NCBI GenBank assembly: GCA_021776655.1
Contig: JAJFFK010000026.1
Coordinates: 1-42,932, forward strand
DNA length: 42,932 bases
Origin: Henriciella sp.
GTDB lineage: Bacteria > Pseudomonadota > Alphaproteobacteria > Caulobacterales > Hyphomonadaceae
Direction: 5' to 3'
Shown: positions 34,385 through 42,903 of the stretch, in pieces
How the letters are laid out: every line of letters begins with the position of its first letter
Numbering within the stretch: the first letter of the stretch is position 1
The notes under the pieces: generated by a model
What the model saw: only the letters and a program-made list of their open reading frames with translations
What the model was told of the DNA's origin: nothing
Databases searched by the model: none
Translations under genes and position numbers: made by a program

Positions 34385-36370
34385 CTAGGCGATCAGACGG
34401 GCCGGAATAAACGGTTGCTCGTCGAGCATCTTGCGGAAGGCCTCGGCAGTGACGGGCGGGCTGTACAAAAATCCTTGCCCAATATGACAGCCCTTTTGCT
34501 TGAGAAATTCAGCTTGCGGCTCGGTTTCAATGCCTTCGCCGACAATCTGCATCTCCAGCGTACTGGCCATACCTAAGATCATTTCAACAATCGCATTGGC
34601 CTGCGTGTCATGCGGCGTCCCGGCAACAAATTGTCGGTCGATCTTGAACACGTCGAAATCAAGTTGGGTCAAGGTTGCAAGGTTTGAATGGCCCGTCCCG
34701 AAATCATCCACGGCAAGCTTGATGCCGAGCTTGCGCAGAGGTTTCAAAACTGATCTCACGCGGTCAGGATGCTGAATGGCAAGACTTTCCGTAATCTCGA
34801 TTTCCAGCTGGCGCGGTGACAGGCCGGACTTGGCCAATGCATCGAGAATCATCCGCGCGAGGCCGTCGCGTTCGAACTGCTTGGGTGACACGTTGACGGC
34901 GATATTCAACCGATGGCCGAGCTGGTTCCACTGGACAGTTTCCATGCAGGCCTTGTGCATGATCTGCTCGCCAATTGCATTGATCATACCGGTCTCTTCA
35001 GCCAGCTCGATAAACACCGATGGCGACACTAGCCGCCCGTTCTCAAGCCGCCACCTGGCCAGCGCTTCCGCGCCGCAAATACGGCCTGTCGCCAGGTCGA
35101 TCTTGGGCTGAAACAGGGGCACGAAACAGTCATTTTTGACCGCTTTCTGCAGCTCAATCTCAAGCCGCACAAGAGCATCGCGCTGGCGTTCCAGTTTTGG
35201 AGAATAGAAAGAAAAGCCCTTCTTGTCCTGCCGCTTCAAATCAAGAATGGTTGCATCCGCGCGCTGCCGGATCAGCGCGACAGAATCGCCGTCTTCCGGG
35301 ATCAGAACGATACTGCCCGACAGTGAGACAGAAAAAGATTGCTCGCCGACTTTCAGCGGCACGCGGAATGACAGCTGAAGCTCTCGCACAAAGGCTGCGA
35401 GATCATCGCGCATGCCAAAATTCTGGATCAGGATCGCAAATTGCCCTGAATGCAGCGAGGCCAGCTTCCAGCTTCCAGTTGGCAGCCGCAGCCGGGCCTC
35501 ATTCGTCCGAACCAGAGTTTTCAGAATCTTCGCAATTTCCTTGCCTGTCTGATCTGAATAGGTGCTGCCAATTTTCTCGCTGATCCGACCATAATCATTC
35601 AGTTCGATCACAATCAATGCCGCCGGATTGTCAAACTGAGCACTCTCCAGCGTGGCCTCAATCCGTTTGTGTAGACTGCGCTCGTTCAGCAAACCCGTGC
35701 GCGTATCATACTGAGCGCTGTCCTGTAGCGCAGAAATTTCCCGCACCAGACGCCGGGTCGTGCGAATCGTTGCAACATTAAGCTTGCGAAATTCGGCGAA
35801 ATTAAAATCCACCTGACGGTAGTTCTTCGACGTTTTCAGACTGAAATTATTAACGATGCTGGTGACTTGCTCGATATATCTCGATGCCAGTTTAGCCAGC
35901 GATTGCATGACCATCGCAGCAAATATGGCAATCGCGAAGCAAACCATAACCGCAACCGCGTAATGCATAGGCGGTTGATATGGAACGGTTGGGCACGCAA
36001 CCAGGGCGGCGATCTGAAGACCATCCTTCAAAACCGGGTAGGTTACAGCGTCCTTGCGCTCAACCGCCGGAAGTGAGCCAGCCAGCCTCTGGCCTTCAGC
36101 GTCAATCACGATAGCCCTGCCAGGCGCGAGATTGCTCAGCAACTGGTTCAGCCCGACCAAATCGTCGGCGGCGATATCCGTCGCCACAACCCGCGCAAGC
36201 TGGCGGTTATACGATGCCGTTTGCGCAAGATAGGAGGCGTGGGACTGGGTGAAATAGAACACCGTGAACAAGGCGGCAAAGACCAGGCCAAGGATAAAGG
36301 CCGCCAAAGGAATAACGGTTGCAAAACTCGCGCGAGCCCAGATGCGCCGAATGGTCTTGTATGGTCTCAA
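34385..36370 (-). CDS. Membrane EAL-domain cyclic-di-GMP phosphodiesterase with degenerate GGDEF
   Basis: 661 residues. One TM helix at about 15-42, a periplasmic segment of about 90 residues, a second TM at about 137-160, then a GGDEF-type domain (about 215-385) and an EAL domain (about 400-650). The GGDEF motif reads SGQFA, so diguanylate cyclase activity is unlikely. The EAL domain keeps its catalytic set: GAEALARW, NVSPKQF, EITESLA, DDFGTGHSNL, KIDRQFV and GEGIE, so it should hydrolyse c-di-GMP. The periplasmic part may sense a signal across the inner membrane. It lies 63 bp upstream of hslV on the same strand. Confidence 0.9.
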   Translation of the reverse strand: MRPYKTIRRIWARASFATVIPLAAFILGLVFAALFTVFYFTQSHASYLAQTASYNRQLARVVATDIAADDLVGLNQLLSNLAPGRAIVIDAEGQRLAGSLPAVERKDAVTYPVLKDGLQIAALVACPTVPYQPPMHYAVAVMVCFAIAIFAAMVMQSLAKLASRYIEQVTSIVNNFSLKTSKNYRQVDFNFAEFRKLNVATIRTTRRLVREISALQDSAQYDTRTGLLNERSLHKRIEATLESAQFDNPAALIVIELNDYGRISEKIGSTYSDQTGKEIAKILKTLVRTNEARLRLPTGSWKLASLHSGQFAILIQNFGMRDDLAAFVRELQLSFRVPLKVGEQSFSVSLSGSIVLIPEDGDSVALIRQRADATILDLKRQDKKGFSFYSPKLERQRDALVRLEIELQKAVKNDCFVPLFQPKIDLATGRICGAEALARWRLENGRLVSPSVFIELAEETGMINAIGEQIMHKACMETVQWNQLGHRLNIAVNVSPKQFERDGLARMILDALAKSGLSPRQLEIEITESLAIQHPDRVRSVLKPLRKLGIKLAVDDFGTGHSNLATLTQLDFDVFKIDRQFVAGTPHDTQANAIVEMILGMASTLEMQIVGEGIETEPQAEFLKQKGCHIGQGFLYSPPVTAEAFRKMLDEQPFIPARLIA

Positions 36371-36488
36371 TTTATCGCCCTGCCAGATTCAACCACCGCT
36401 CCGAAAACAGGTGTGACGCCGATTGTTTAGGGAGTCGTGAACAAAACTATGCTAGTCGCAGCTTCATATTCACCCTATCTGAGACGCC

Positions 36489-37082
36489 ATGACCCAAAGA
36501 ACCGCCACTGTTTCGCGCAAAACCAAAGAAACCGACATCACCGTCACCCTTAATCTTGATGGCAGCGGTAAGACGGATATTGCGACAGGCATTGGCTTTT
36601 TTGACCATATGCTCGATGCGCTCGGGCGTCATTCCATGCTCGATCTGAAAGTTCGCACCAAGGGCGATCTGCACATTGATGGCCACCACACGGTTGAAGA
36701 TACCGGCATCGTTATCGGCCAGGCGATTGCGCAAGCGCTCGGTGATTTTGCTGGTATCACCCGTTATGGCCACGCCTATATCCCGATGGACGAGACGCTC
36801 AGCCGCGCTTCGCTCGACCTGTGCAAACGCCCATACCTGATCTGGAGGGTTGATTTCGTCCGCGACAAGGTCGGCGAAATGGATACTGAATTGTTCAAGG
36901 AATTCTTCCATGCGCTGGCCGGCAATGGTGGCATGTGTCTGCATGTCGAGAACCTTTACGGCGACAATGCTCACCACATCGCCGAAAGCAGTTTCAAAGC
37001 CGTCGCCCGCGCCCTGCGCATGGCCGTCGCGCCAGATGCCCGCCTCGGCGGTGCCCCGGCCTCGACAAAGGGTTCGCTCTGA
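36489..37082 (+). CDS. hisB: Imidazoleglycerol-phosphate dehydratase
   Basis: 197 residues, the monofunctional HisB dehydratase of histidine synthesis (IGP to imidazole-acetol phosphate). Manganese-binding His motifs: [24 protein letters not shown] and [14 protein letters not shown]; also [14 protein letters not shown] and the end [13 protein letters not shown]. No phosphatase domain is fused. The 118 bp before it (36371-36488) separate it from the divergent EAL gene and should hold both promoters. The GNAT gene follows after 1 bp. Confidence 0.96.
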   Translation: MTQRTATVSRKTKETDITVTLNLDGSGKTDIATGIGFFDHMLDALGRHSMLDLKVRTKGDLHIDGHHTVEDTGIVIGQAIAQALGDFAGITRYGHAYIPMDETLSRASLDLCKRPYLIWRVDFVRDKVGEMDTELFKEFFHALAGNGGMCLHVENLYGDNAHHIAESSFKAVARALRMAVAPDARLGGAPASTKGSL

Positions 37083-37083
37083 C

Positions 37084-37548
37084 ATGGTGACGACACGGCC
37101 AGCGGTTCTGCCTGATCTACCGACGCTGGCCAAACTGTTTGATGCGTATCGCCAATTCTACAAGCAAGCCGCTGATCTGAGCGGCGCGGAAGCGTTTATT
37201 GCTGAGCGGCTGCGGGCGCAGGACACCCACCTGATTTGCGCTGAACTAGACGGCATAATGGTTGGTTTCACGCATCTGTTCCCGTCTTTCACGTCGACCC
37301 GGATGGCCCGCGTCTTCATTCTGAATGACCTGTTCGTTTTGCCCAGTGCGCGTGGCAAAGGGGCCGGGCGCGCGCTGTTGGCTGCTGCTAAAGACTATGG
37401 CCAGCGCGAAGGCGCGGTCAGCCTTTATCTCAGCACGCAGATTGAAAACACCAGCGCTCAGGCTTTGTATGAAGGTGACGGCTGGGCTCTCAGCACTGGT
37501 TTCATTCCCTACGATTTTTCCCTGTCCAAGCCTGAGCGGGACGGTTAA
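37084..37548 (+). CDS. GNAT-family N-acetyltransferase
   Basis: 154 residues. GNAT fold with the acetyl-CoA loop in VLPSARGKGAGRALLAAA, preceded by ARVFILNDLFV and followed by SLYLSTQIENTSAQALYEGDGW. The ATG at 37084 is 1 bp after the hisB stop and hisH begins 10 bp after its end, so it is within the his operon; whether it has a role in histidine metabolism is unknown. The longer frame upstream is the shadow of hisB. Confidence 0.85.
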   Translation: MVTTRPAVLPDLPTLAKLFDAYRQFYKQAADLSGAEAFIAERLRAQDTHLICAELDGIMVGFTHLFPSFTSTRMARVFILNDLFVLPSARGKGAGRALLAAAKDYGQREGAVSLYLSTQIENTSAQALYEGDGWALSTGFIPYDFSLSKPERDG

Positions 37549-37558
37549 GCCACGACCC

Positions 37559-38200
37559 ATGAAGACCATCGCCCTGATCGATTATGGCTCCGGCAATCTG
37601 CACAGCGCCGCTCGCGCGCTGCGTGTCGCCGCGCATGAGGCTGGGACGGCAAGCGAGATTACCCTCACCGCCGATCCAGAGATCATCGCCCGTGCAGACC
37701 GTATCGTCCTGCCGGGGGTCGGTCATTTCGCCGATTGCGCGGCAAATCTGCGCGCCGCCAAGGGCCTGATCGAAGCGCTGAGCGAAGCCGTGCAAAAGCG
37801 CGCCGTACCGTTCATGGGGATCTGTGTCGGCCAGCAATTGCTCGCCACAAACGGGCTTGAGGACGGCGACACGCCGGGGCTGAACTGGATTCCCGGCAGG
37901 GTTGACCAGATCACACCGGGCGCGGGCTACCGCAGCCCGCACATCGGCTGGAACCAGCTTGAAATCACCCGGCCTCACCCCGTCCTCGCCAATCTCGGCG
38001 ACGGTCCGCACGTCTATTTCACCCATTCCTATGCCTATCGCGACGCAGCGACGAGCGACATTGCCGCGACCACCACATACGGGCAGCCAATCATCGCAGC
38101 GGTCGCGCGTGATAATATTTTCGGGACCCAGTTTCACCCCGAAAAAAGCCAGCGTGTTGGCCTGCAAATCCTGTCTAATTTCGTGTCTTGGGAGCCATAG
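37559..38200 (+). CDS. hisH: Imidazole glycerol phosphate synthase, glutaminase subunit HisH
   Basis: 213-residue class I glutamine amidotransferase that feeds ammonia to HisF. Catalytic triad visible: Cys89 in GICVGQQLL, His193 and Glu195 in QFHPEKS. N-terminal IALIDYGSGNLHS and VLPGVGHFADC are typical, as is YFTHSYAY. Its obligate partner hisF is not in the window. Confidence 0.95.
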   Translation: MKTIALIDYGSGNLHSAARALRVAAHEAGTASEITLTADPEIIARADRIVLPGVGHFADCAANLRAAKGLIEALSEAVQKRAVPFMGICVGQQLLATNGLEDGDTPGLNWIPGRVDQITPGAGYRSPHIGWNQLEITRPHPVLANLGDGPHVYFTHSYAYRDAATSDIAATTTYGQPIIAAVARDNIFGTQFHPEKSQRVGLQILSNFVSWEP

Positions 38201-38230
38201 ATCAAATCCGACCCTCCCGGGACACCCGTG

Positions 38231-38300
38231 GGACTTGATCCGGGACCTTGTGCCGCTTAGACCCAGCTCAGCGCCAGAGACCCCGGATCAAGTCCGGGGC
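38231..38300. repeat. Palindromic intergenic repeat, type A, between hisH and hisA
   Basis: Left arm GGACTTGATCCGGGA (38231-38245) faces the right arm CCCCGGATCAAGTCCGGGG (38281-38299), the same family as the elements at 11-101 and 320-353. The sequence after the right arm continues as CAATCGGAG, and that GGAG is the ribosome binding site of hisA, 5 bp before its ATG. The repeat thus sits inside an operon and provides a translation signal. Confidence 0.75.
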
Positions 38301-38313
38301 AATCGGAGTAAGA

Positions 38314-39048
38314 ATGACGTTCCAGCTCTACCCCGCCATCGACCTGAAAGATGGTCAATGCGTGCGTCTCCTGCGCGGCGAGATGGACCGCGCCACAGCG
38401 TATAATCCAGACCCGGCTGATCAGGCCGCGCGGTTTGCCGAAATGGGCTTCAGCAATCTGCACGTGGTGGATTTGAACGGTGCTTTTGCAGGCGCATCGG
38501 CCAATACAGATGCGGTTCGCGCCATTCTGAACGCCACTAACGCGCCGGTTCAGCTCGGCGGTGGTATTCGCACACGGGCGCAGATTGAGGCTTGGCTGGA
38601 GGCCGGGATTGCGCGGGTCATTCTCGGCACGGCGGCGCTACGCGATCCGCAATTGGTCAAGGACGCCGCCAAAACCCTGCCCGGCCAGATCGTCGTGGGT
38701 ATCGACGCAAAAGACGGCCATGTCGCGGTCGAAGGCTGGGCGCAAACCAGCGCTATGCCTGCGATAGAGCTCGCTAAAGCGTTTGAGGGCTGCGGCGTCG
38801 CGGCCCTGATCGTCACCGATATTGCCCGCGACGGCATGAAGACCGGCGTGAATGTCGGTTTTACCGGCGAGCTTGCCGACGCAGTATCCATTCCGGTGAT
38901 TGCCAGCGGCGGTGTCGCGTCCGTGGACGACATCCGTAAACTGCGAGCGCGGGCAGGCACGCACTCGGTTTCCGGCAGCATCCTTGGCCGGGCGCTGTAT
39001 GATGGCGATATTGATCCCACCGAGGCGATGATCACAGCAGCCGAATAG
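38314..39048 (+). CDS. hisA: Phosphoribosylformimino-5-aminoimidazole carboxamide ribotide isomerase HisA
   Basis: 244-residue TIM barrel catalysing the Amadori rearrangement of ProFAR in histidine synthesis. Signatures: [18 protein letters not shown] (catalytic Asp in AIDL), [43 protein letters not shown] (second catalytic Asp) and [10 protein letters not shown]. The start at 38314 follows GGAG in the end of a palindromic repeat; the frame open to 38248 is in the repeat. hisF does not follow; a terminator and rpsU do. Confidence 0.95.
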   Translation: MTFQLYPAIDLKDGQCVRLLRGEMDRATAYNPDPADQAARFAEMGFSNLHVVDLNGAFAGASANTDAVRAILNATNAPVQLGGGIRTRAQIEAWLEAGIARVILGTAALRDPQLVKDAAKTLPGQIVVGIDAKDGHVAVEGWAQTSAMPAIELAKAFEGCGVAALIVTDIARDGMKTGVNVGFTGELADAVSIPVIASGGVASVDDIRKLRARAGTHSVSGSILGRALYDGDIDPTEAMITAAE

Positions 39049-39069
39049 CACTGTGACTGGCGGGCAAAG

Positions 39070-39106
39070 AAAAACCCCTCCGGCGTGGGCCTGAAGGGGG
39101 TTTCTT
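39070..39106. terminator. Bidirectional intrinsic terminator between hisA and rpsU
   Basis: AAACCCC (39072-39078) pairs with GGGGTTT (39097-39103), flanked by A-rich sequence on the left and TTTCTT on the right, so it serves both hisA (plus) and rpsU (minus). It closes the his gene run. Confidence 0.75.
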
Positions 39107-39126
39107 ATTCGCTTGGCAAGATCGGT

Positions 39127-39336
39127 CTAGACCAGACCTTCACGCTGCGCCCGTTTGCGGGCCAGTTTACGCGCCCGCCGCACAGCTTCGGCTTTTTGAC
39201 GCGCCCGCTTTTCGGACGGCTTTTCAAAATATGTACGGGCTTTCATTTCGCGAAAGAGGCCTTCGCGCTGCATCTTTTTCTTCAAGGCGCGCAGGGCTTG
39301 CTCAACATTGTTGTCGCGGACGGTGATTTGAATAAT
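39127..39336 (-). CDS. rpsU: Small ribosomal subunit protein bS21, apparent ATT start
   Basis: 69 residues: [20 protein letters not shown], then [19 protein letters not shown] and the basic tail [14 protein letters not shown] match bS21 exactly in length and order. The family start (M-(V/I)-Q-x-x-V-R-D) falls on an ATT codon at 39336. Upstream in frame there is no ATG, GTG or TTG before an ATG about 45 codons away (39474). GGAGAG (39343-39348 on the minus strand) is 6 bp before the ATT, ideal for initiation there. AUU is a known rare initiator (E. coli infC, pcnB), so translation may depend on IF3, or the codon could be a sequencing error. Confidence 0.9.
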   Translation of the reverse strand: MIQITVRDNNVEQALRALKKKMQREGLFREMKARTYFEKPSEKRARQKAEAVRRARKLARKRAQREGLV

Positions 39337-39462
39337 GGTGAACTCTCCATTGGATTTGTTGTGACGGAATATCCGCCGATGCGGTGTTGTGGCCTCTAGG
39401 ACCTTGATCAAGGCGCGCCTATAACATGTGGATACACGCTTGCCTACTCCCGGACCCATATT

Positions 39463-40071
39463 ATGCGCACACCCTCTGAAACACTGAAAGATCGCTGGCT
39501 CGACGCGGCGTTGAAGCGCCTCGGCGAGGGCGGCTGGACTGCGGCAATGATTGAGCAATCGGCTCAAGACGCTGGCCTGACAGAGGGTGAGAAAGCGCTC
39601 GCCGCGCCGAACGGAATCAATGATTTGATTGATCATTTTTTCGACACGTCAGCCGATGATATGCTCGTCGCCCTGGCAACCACTGATCTCGATGCCCTGC
39701 GGGTCCATGAAAAAGTCGCCGCCGGACTGAAGGCCTGGCTCGGCGTCTTGGAGCCCAATCGCGACGCGGTTCACGGCGCAGCTATGCGTGGGATGCTGCC
39801 ATGGCATGCCGGGCGAGCAGGCCGGCGTATCTGGGCCGTGGCCGACGCCATCTGGGAAGCGGCTGGCGATACGGCAACCGATTATAACCGCCAAACCAAG
39901 CGCGCGCTGCTATCCGCGGTCATTCCTTCGGTCCTGATGCGCTGGTTACAGGCCCCGGATGAAGCCGCGCTCGACCGCCATATCGCCAAACGCCTGAAAC
40001 AGGCCATGCAATTGGGTAAAACAGGTGGAAAATTCCTCAAACCCGTTCTCGATGTTATCAATAGAAAGTGA
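39463..40071 (+). CDS. COQ9-family protein
   Basis: 202 residues, all-alpha, TetR-like fold lipid-binding protein related to COQ9, which assists ubiquinone synthesis. Seen: an N-terminal helix-turn-helix-like part ([20 protein letters not shown]), then the COQ9 core with [40 protein letters not shown] and MRWL. In alphaproteobacteria it commonly lies beside rpsU, as here (divergent). It is convergent with the GST gene; both stop codons lie in one 14-bp palindrome. Confidence 0.85.
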   Translation: MRTPSETLKDRWLDAALKRLGEGGWTAAMIEQSAQDAGLTEGEKALAAPNGINDLIDHFFDTSADDMLVALATTDLDALRVHEKVAAGLKAWLGVLEPNRDAVHGAAMRGMLPWHAGRAGRRIWAVADAIWEAAGDTATDYNRQTKRALLSAVIPSVLMRWLQAPDEAALDRHIAKRLKQAMQLGKTGGKFLKPVLDVINRK

Positions 40072-40082
40072 GCCTAGGCTCA
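40069..40082. terminator. 14-bp perfect palindrome containing both convergent stop codons
   Basis: TGAGCCTAGGCTCA is self-complementary. Its first three bases are the COQ9 gene stop; its last three are the reverse complement of the GST gene stop. The rare CTAG lies in the centre. It could act as a minimal bidirectional transcription end. No U-run follows, so the terminator role is tentative. Confidence 0.4.
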
Positions 40083-41027
40083 AGCCCTGCGCAGCAAGTA
40101 GCCGACACGCGGGAAATGCAGGTGCAAGTTTTCAGCCACCCCATCATGGCGCGCGATAATCACCCGCTCGCTATTGGCGACAACCAGTTCGCCCTCAACC
40201 CAATCCTTGGCATAGTCATCTGGGCAAATCGCCACGTGGTCACCCGGCACGAAGTCACGCATATCCTGCGCGGTTGAGGCCGGTTTCAGGCGCGGCGCCG
40301 CAGCGCGGGCAATATCAAGCGCAATTTCCCCTGTGATCGGCTCTGGTACCGGGCCTTTGACATCTTTCAGCCGCTCATACCAGTTTTGGGTCAGCGGCGC
40401 GCTGTCAAAACACGCGGCGAGGAAATCGGGAACATTTTGCTCAACAAACCACGGGTTCATGAAGGCGTGGACATCGATCATGCCCGGCTTGGTACCGACC
40501 AGCCAATGCCCGACACCTGCCTCTTGTCCGCCAGACAGGCGTTCTTCTAGCCACATCAATTGCGTGCGCCATTGATCGCGCAGGAATGGCGCGGCCGCCT
40601 TCATCGCCTCAAGATCGAACGCCCGCCCGGACATTTTCGTGCGATCATCGATAAAAGCCTGCGGCATTTGATCTCCGACAGCCGCAAATATGATGCCGAC
40701 ACTGGCTTGAAACCATTTGCCATCCGTCCATGCCGCCACCATCTTGGCCAGACCCTCATGACCGGGTAAGTTGAGCGATGGCAGTTGAAACCGGCGCTCC
40801 AGTTCCGGCAACATGATCGCCGTGTCGCAATATATATCCGCGCCGATTTGCAGCACAGGCGTGCGGCGATAACCGCCTGTCAGTGGCATCAAATCCGGCT
40901 TCGGCAAGATTGACGGAATCTCGACACTGGACCAGCCAAGATTCTTCAACCGAAACGCCAGACGCATCTTTTCTGAAAAAGGTGAGCGATCAAAGTGATG
41001 AAGAATAATGCTATGCGCATCGGCCAT
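40080..41027 (-). CDS. Glutathione S-transferase family protein
   Basis: 315 residues. N-terminal thioredoxin-like GST domain (about 1-80): IILHHFDRSPFSEKMRLAF with the Ser/Phe active-site region, YRRTPVLQIGADIYCDTAIM (cis-Pro and glutathione gamma-glutamyl site) and PELERRF. The helical C-terminal domain follows (about 95-230), including GHWLVGTKPGMIDVHAF. A C-terminal extension of about 70 residues (RDFVPGDHVAICPDDYAKDW onwards) has the look of a small beta barrel and is not part of standard GSTs. Substrate unknown. The 213 bp to the next gene (41028-41240) are without a gene. Confidence 0.83.
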   Translation of the reverse strand: MADAHSIILHHFDRSPFSEKMRLAFRLKNLGWSSVEIPSILPKPDLMPLTGGYRRTPVLQIGADIYCDTAIMLPELERRFQLPSLNLPGHEGLAKMVAAWTDGKWFQASVGIIFAAVGDQMPQAFIDDRTKMSGRAFDLEAMKAAAPFLRDQWRTQLMWLEERLSGGQEAGVGHWLVGTKPGMIDVHAFMNPWFVEQNVPDFLAACFDSAPLTQNWYERLKDVKGPVPEPITGEIALDIARAAAPRLKPASTAQDMRDFVPGDHVAICPDDYAKDWVEGELVVANSERVIIARHDGVAENLHLHFPRVGYLLRRA

Positions 41028-41240
41028 ATCTTGCCTCCCCGGCTTTGGCGTAAGTTTGCGCGTATCGACAAGAATTGGAAGACGAAATCGTATGGGTCGA
41101 CCGTGTCAGCGCGGAATTTCCGTCCGAGCCGCCGCGTGGGAACCGATTGAGTTGGCACAAAGTTCATATACTATCTGTTCTGACCCGGTTTTGAGCCGGA
41201 AGACTGCCGTCAGCTGAAAGCAAAGTGAGGGAGACCTGAA

Positions 41241-42134
41241 ATGTCCAAACTGCAATATTTGAAGGCAACCACGTCAGCCAAAAAAATCGCAGCCGTGCTG
41301 AAATCAGATGGCGCCCTTATCCTCGAAGACGTGCTCTCGCCAACCGACCTGACGCACCTAAAGGCCGAGATCATGCCCTATGTCCATGCCACGGCCACAG
41401 GGGCTGACCAATTTTCTGGCGATAAAACCACTCGCACCGGGGCGCTCGTGGCGCGCTCGCCCGCTTGCCGCGACATCGTGATGCATGGCCCTGTACTTGC
41501 GGCGGCGCGGACCTTTCTGAAGCCCTATTGCGGCAGGATACAGCTGCACCTGACCCAGCTTATTCGCATCAAGCCGGGCCAGAAGCGGCAAGTCTTGCAC
41601 CGTGACCGATTGGCTTGGGGCGGCTACTTGCCTGCCGATCTTGAGCCACAGTTCAACACGATCTGGGCAGTGACCGATTTCACGACAGAAAATGGCGCAA
41701 CCCAGCTCGTACCTGGCAGTAATAATTGGGACCCCAAGCGCACCGCAAATAGCAACGAGATCGAGTATGCCGAGATGAAGGCCGGATCGGTGCTGATCTA
41801 TTCCGGTTCGGTCATTCATGGCGGCGGCGCCAATGTTTCAGAGGCCGATCGGATGGGGCTGAACATCGCATATTCTCTGGCGTGGCTGCGTCAGGAAGAA
41901 AACCAGTACCTGTCGTGCCCACCTCAAATCGCCAAGGATTTCGAACCCGACCTGCAGGAATTGCTCGGCTATGCCATGGGCAGCTTTGCGCTCGGCTATT
42001 TCACTCCGCCTTTGCCAGCAGGCGAAGGCCCGGAGGTCGTCTCGCCGAGATTCCTGTTCGATGGATCGGTCAAAGACTGGCAGAGCAACCTGTATGATCA
42101 AACGGCGGCAAAAGCAGCCGAGGGCGCAATGTAG
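41241..42134 (+). CDS. Phytanoyl-CoA dioxygenase (PhyH) family protein
   Basis: 297 residues. Double-stranded beta-helix Fe(II)/2-oxoglutarate oxygenase family. Iron ligands seen: HRD in QVLHRDRLAW (His and Asp) and the distal His in SVIHGGGANVS; Arg in ADRMGLNIAYSLAWL fits 2-oxoglutarate binding. TQLVPGSNNWDP is the typical PhyH segment. Such enzymes hydroxylate diverse small molecules or lipids; substrate not known. A GAGGGAGA site lies upstream of the ATG at 41241. Confidence 0.88.
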   Translation: MSKLQYLKATTSAKKIAAVLKSDGALILEDVLSPTDLTHLKAEIMPYVHATATGADQFSGDKTTRTGALVARSPACRDIVMHGPVLAAARTFLKPYCGRIQLHLTQLIRIKPGQKRQVLHRDRLAWGGYLPADLEPQFNTIWAVTDFTTENGATQLVPGSNNWDPKRTANSNEIEYAEMKAGSVLIYSGSVIHGGGANVSEADRMGLNIAYSLAWLRQEENQYLSCPPQIAKDFEPDLQELLGYAMGSFALGYFTPPLPAGEGPEVVSPRFLFDGSVKDWQSNLYDQTAAKAAEGAM

Positions 42135-42196
42135 GACCCGTCTGGCTGTACGTCTGCGACATCCAGAGCTAATGTTGCCTGCAGGAGGCAATAAAG

Positions 42197-42703
42197 ATGC
42201 GGACACTGATAATTGGCGTGATGCTTATTTCGACATTGCCAGCGCAAGCGGAGGTCGTGGCGGCGGCCCCGGATCATTATGTATTGCGCCATGAAGCAGT
42301 ATCCACCGCCGCGCCAGATGTCATATGGGACCGGCTTGTACACCCTGAGGTCTGGTGGCATCCCGATCACACTTTTTCTGGGGCGTCTGAGAATCTCTCC
42401 CTCGATCTGCAAGCGGGCGGCCTATGGCGGGAGGATTGGGCTGGCGGGTCGGTCGCGCATGGCACGGTATTGCTAGTGACTTATGGAGAGCAGCTGCGTC
42501 TCAATGCACCATTTGGCCCCTTGCAGGAACGCGCTGCAGAAACGATCTGGACCATCACGATCCGCGCCAATGAAGGCGGCGGCACAAAAGTCATCTTCGA
42601 TGAGATCGCCAACGGCACCCATAAGAGTCAACTCGATGAGCTCGCTCCCGCCGTCGATTACGTCAAGACCGAAGCCATCCGGCGCCTGGTTACGGTGGAT
42701 TAG
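42197..42703 (+). CDS. Exported SRPBCC (START-like) domain protein
   Basis: 168 residues. Short signal peptide (MRTLIIGVMLISTLPAQA). The rest has the SRPBCC/AHSA1-like order: LRHEAVSTAAPDVIWDRLVH (first strand and helix), PEVWWHPDHTFSG, GGLWREDW, HGTVLLVTYGEQLRLNAPFG, TIRANEGGGTKVIFDE, and a long C-terminal helix. These proteins bind hydrophobic ligands; the ligand is unknown. Strong GCAGGAGG upstream of the ATG. It begins 62 bp after the PhyH-like gene and is likely cotranscribed. Confidence 0.8.
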   Translation: MRTLIIGVMLISTLPAQAEVVAAAPDHYVLRHEAVSTAAPDVIWDRLVHPEVWWHPDHTFSGASENLSLDLQAGGLWREDWAGGSVAHGTVLLVTYGEQLRLNAPFGPLQERAAETIWTITIRANEGGGTKVIFDEIANGTHKSQLDELAPAVDYVKTEAIRRLVTVD

Positions 42704-42766
42704 GAAAGAAATATTGGGCCAAAACCCGCCCTACTCTCCCGCCCCAATCCCCCAAAACCCGCCGAT

Positions 42767-42903
42767 GCCCGCGCAGGCGGGTATCCATGGTGAGGGGGTT
42801 GCCAAGCCGGGAGTGGGCCGCGTTGATGGTAGATATTACTCAATCATAACAATCCCTTACCCTCACCACAGCAACAGTCGATAGACCCCCGCCTGCGCCG
42901 GCG
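42767..42903. repeat. Inverted pair of palindromic repeats, type C, at the window end
   Basis: The left copy (42767-42796) reads CCCGCGCAGGCGGGTATCCA then TGGTGAGGG; the right copy (42860-42903) is its approximate reverse complement, beginning CCCTCACCA and ending CGCCTGCGCCGGCG. This is the familiar alphaproteobacterial GCAGGCGGG-TATCCA-type repeat. 42704-42932 otherwise contains no gene I can support. Confidence 0.65.
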
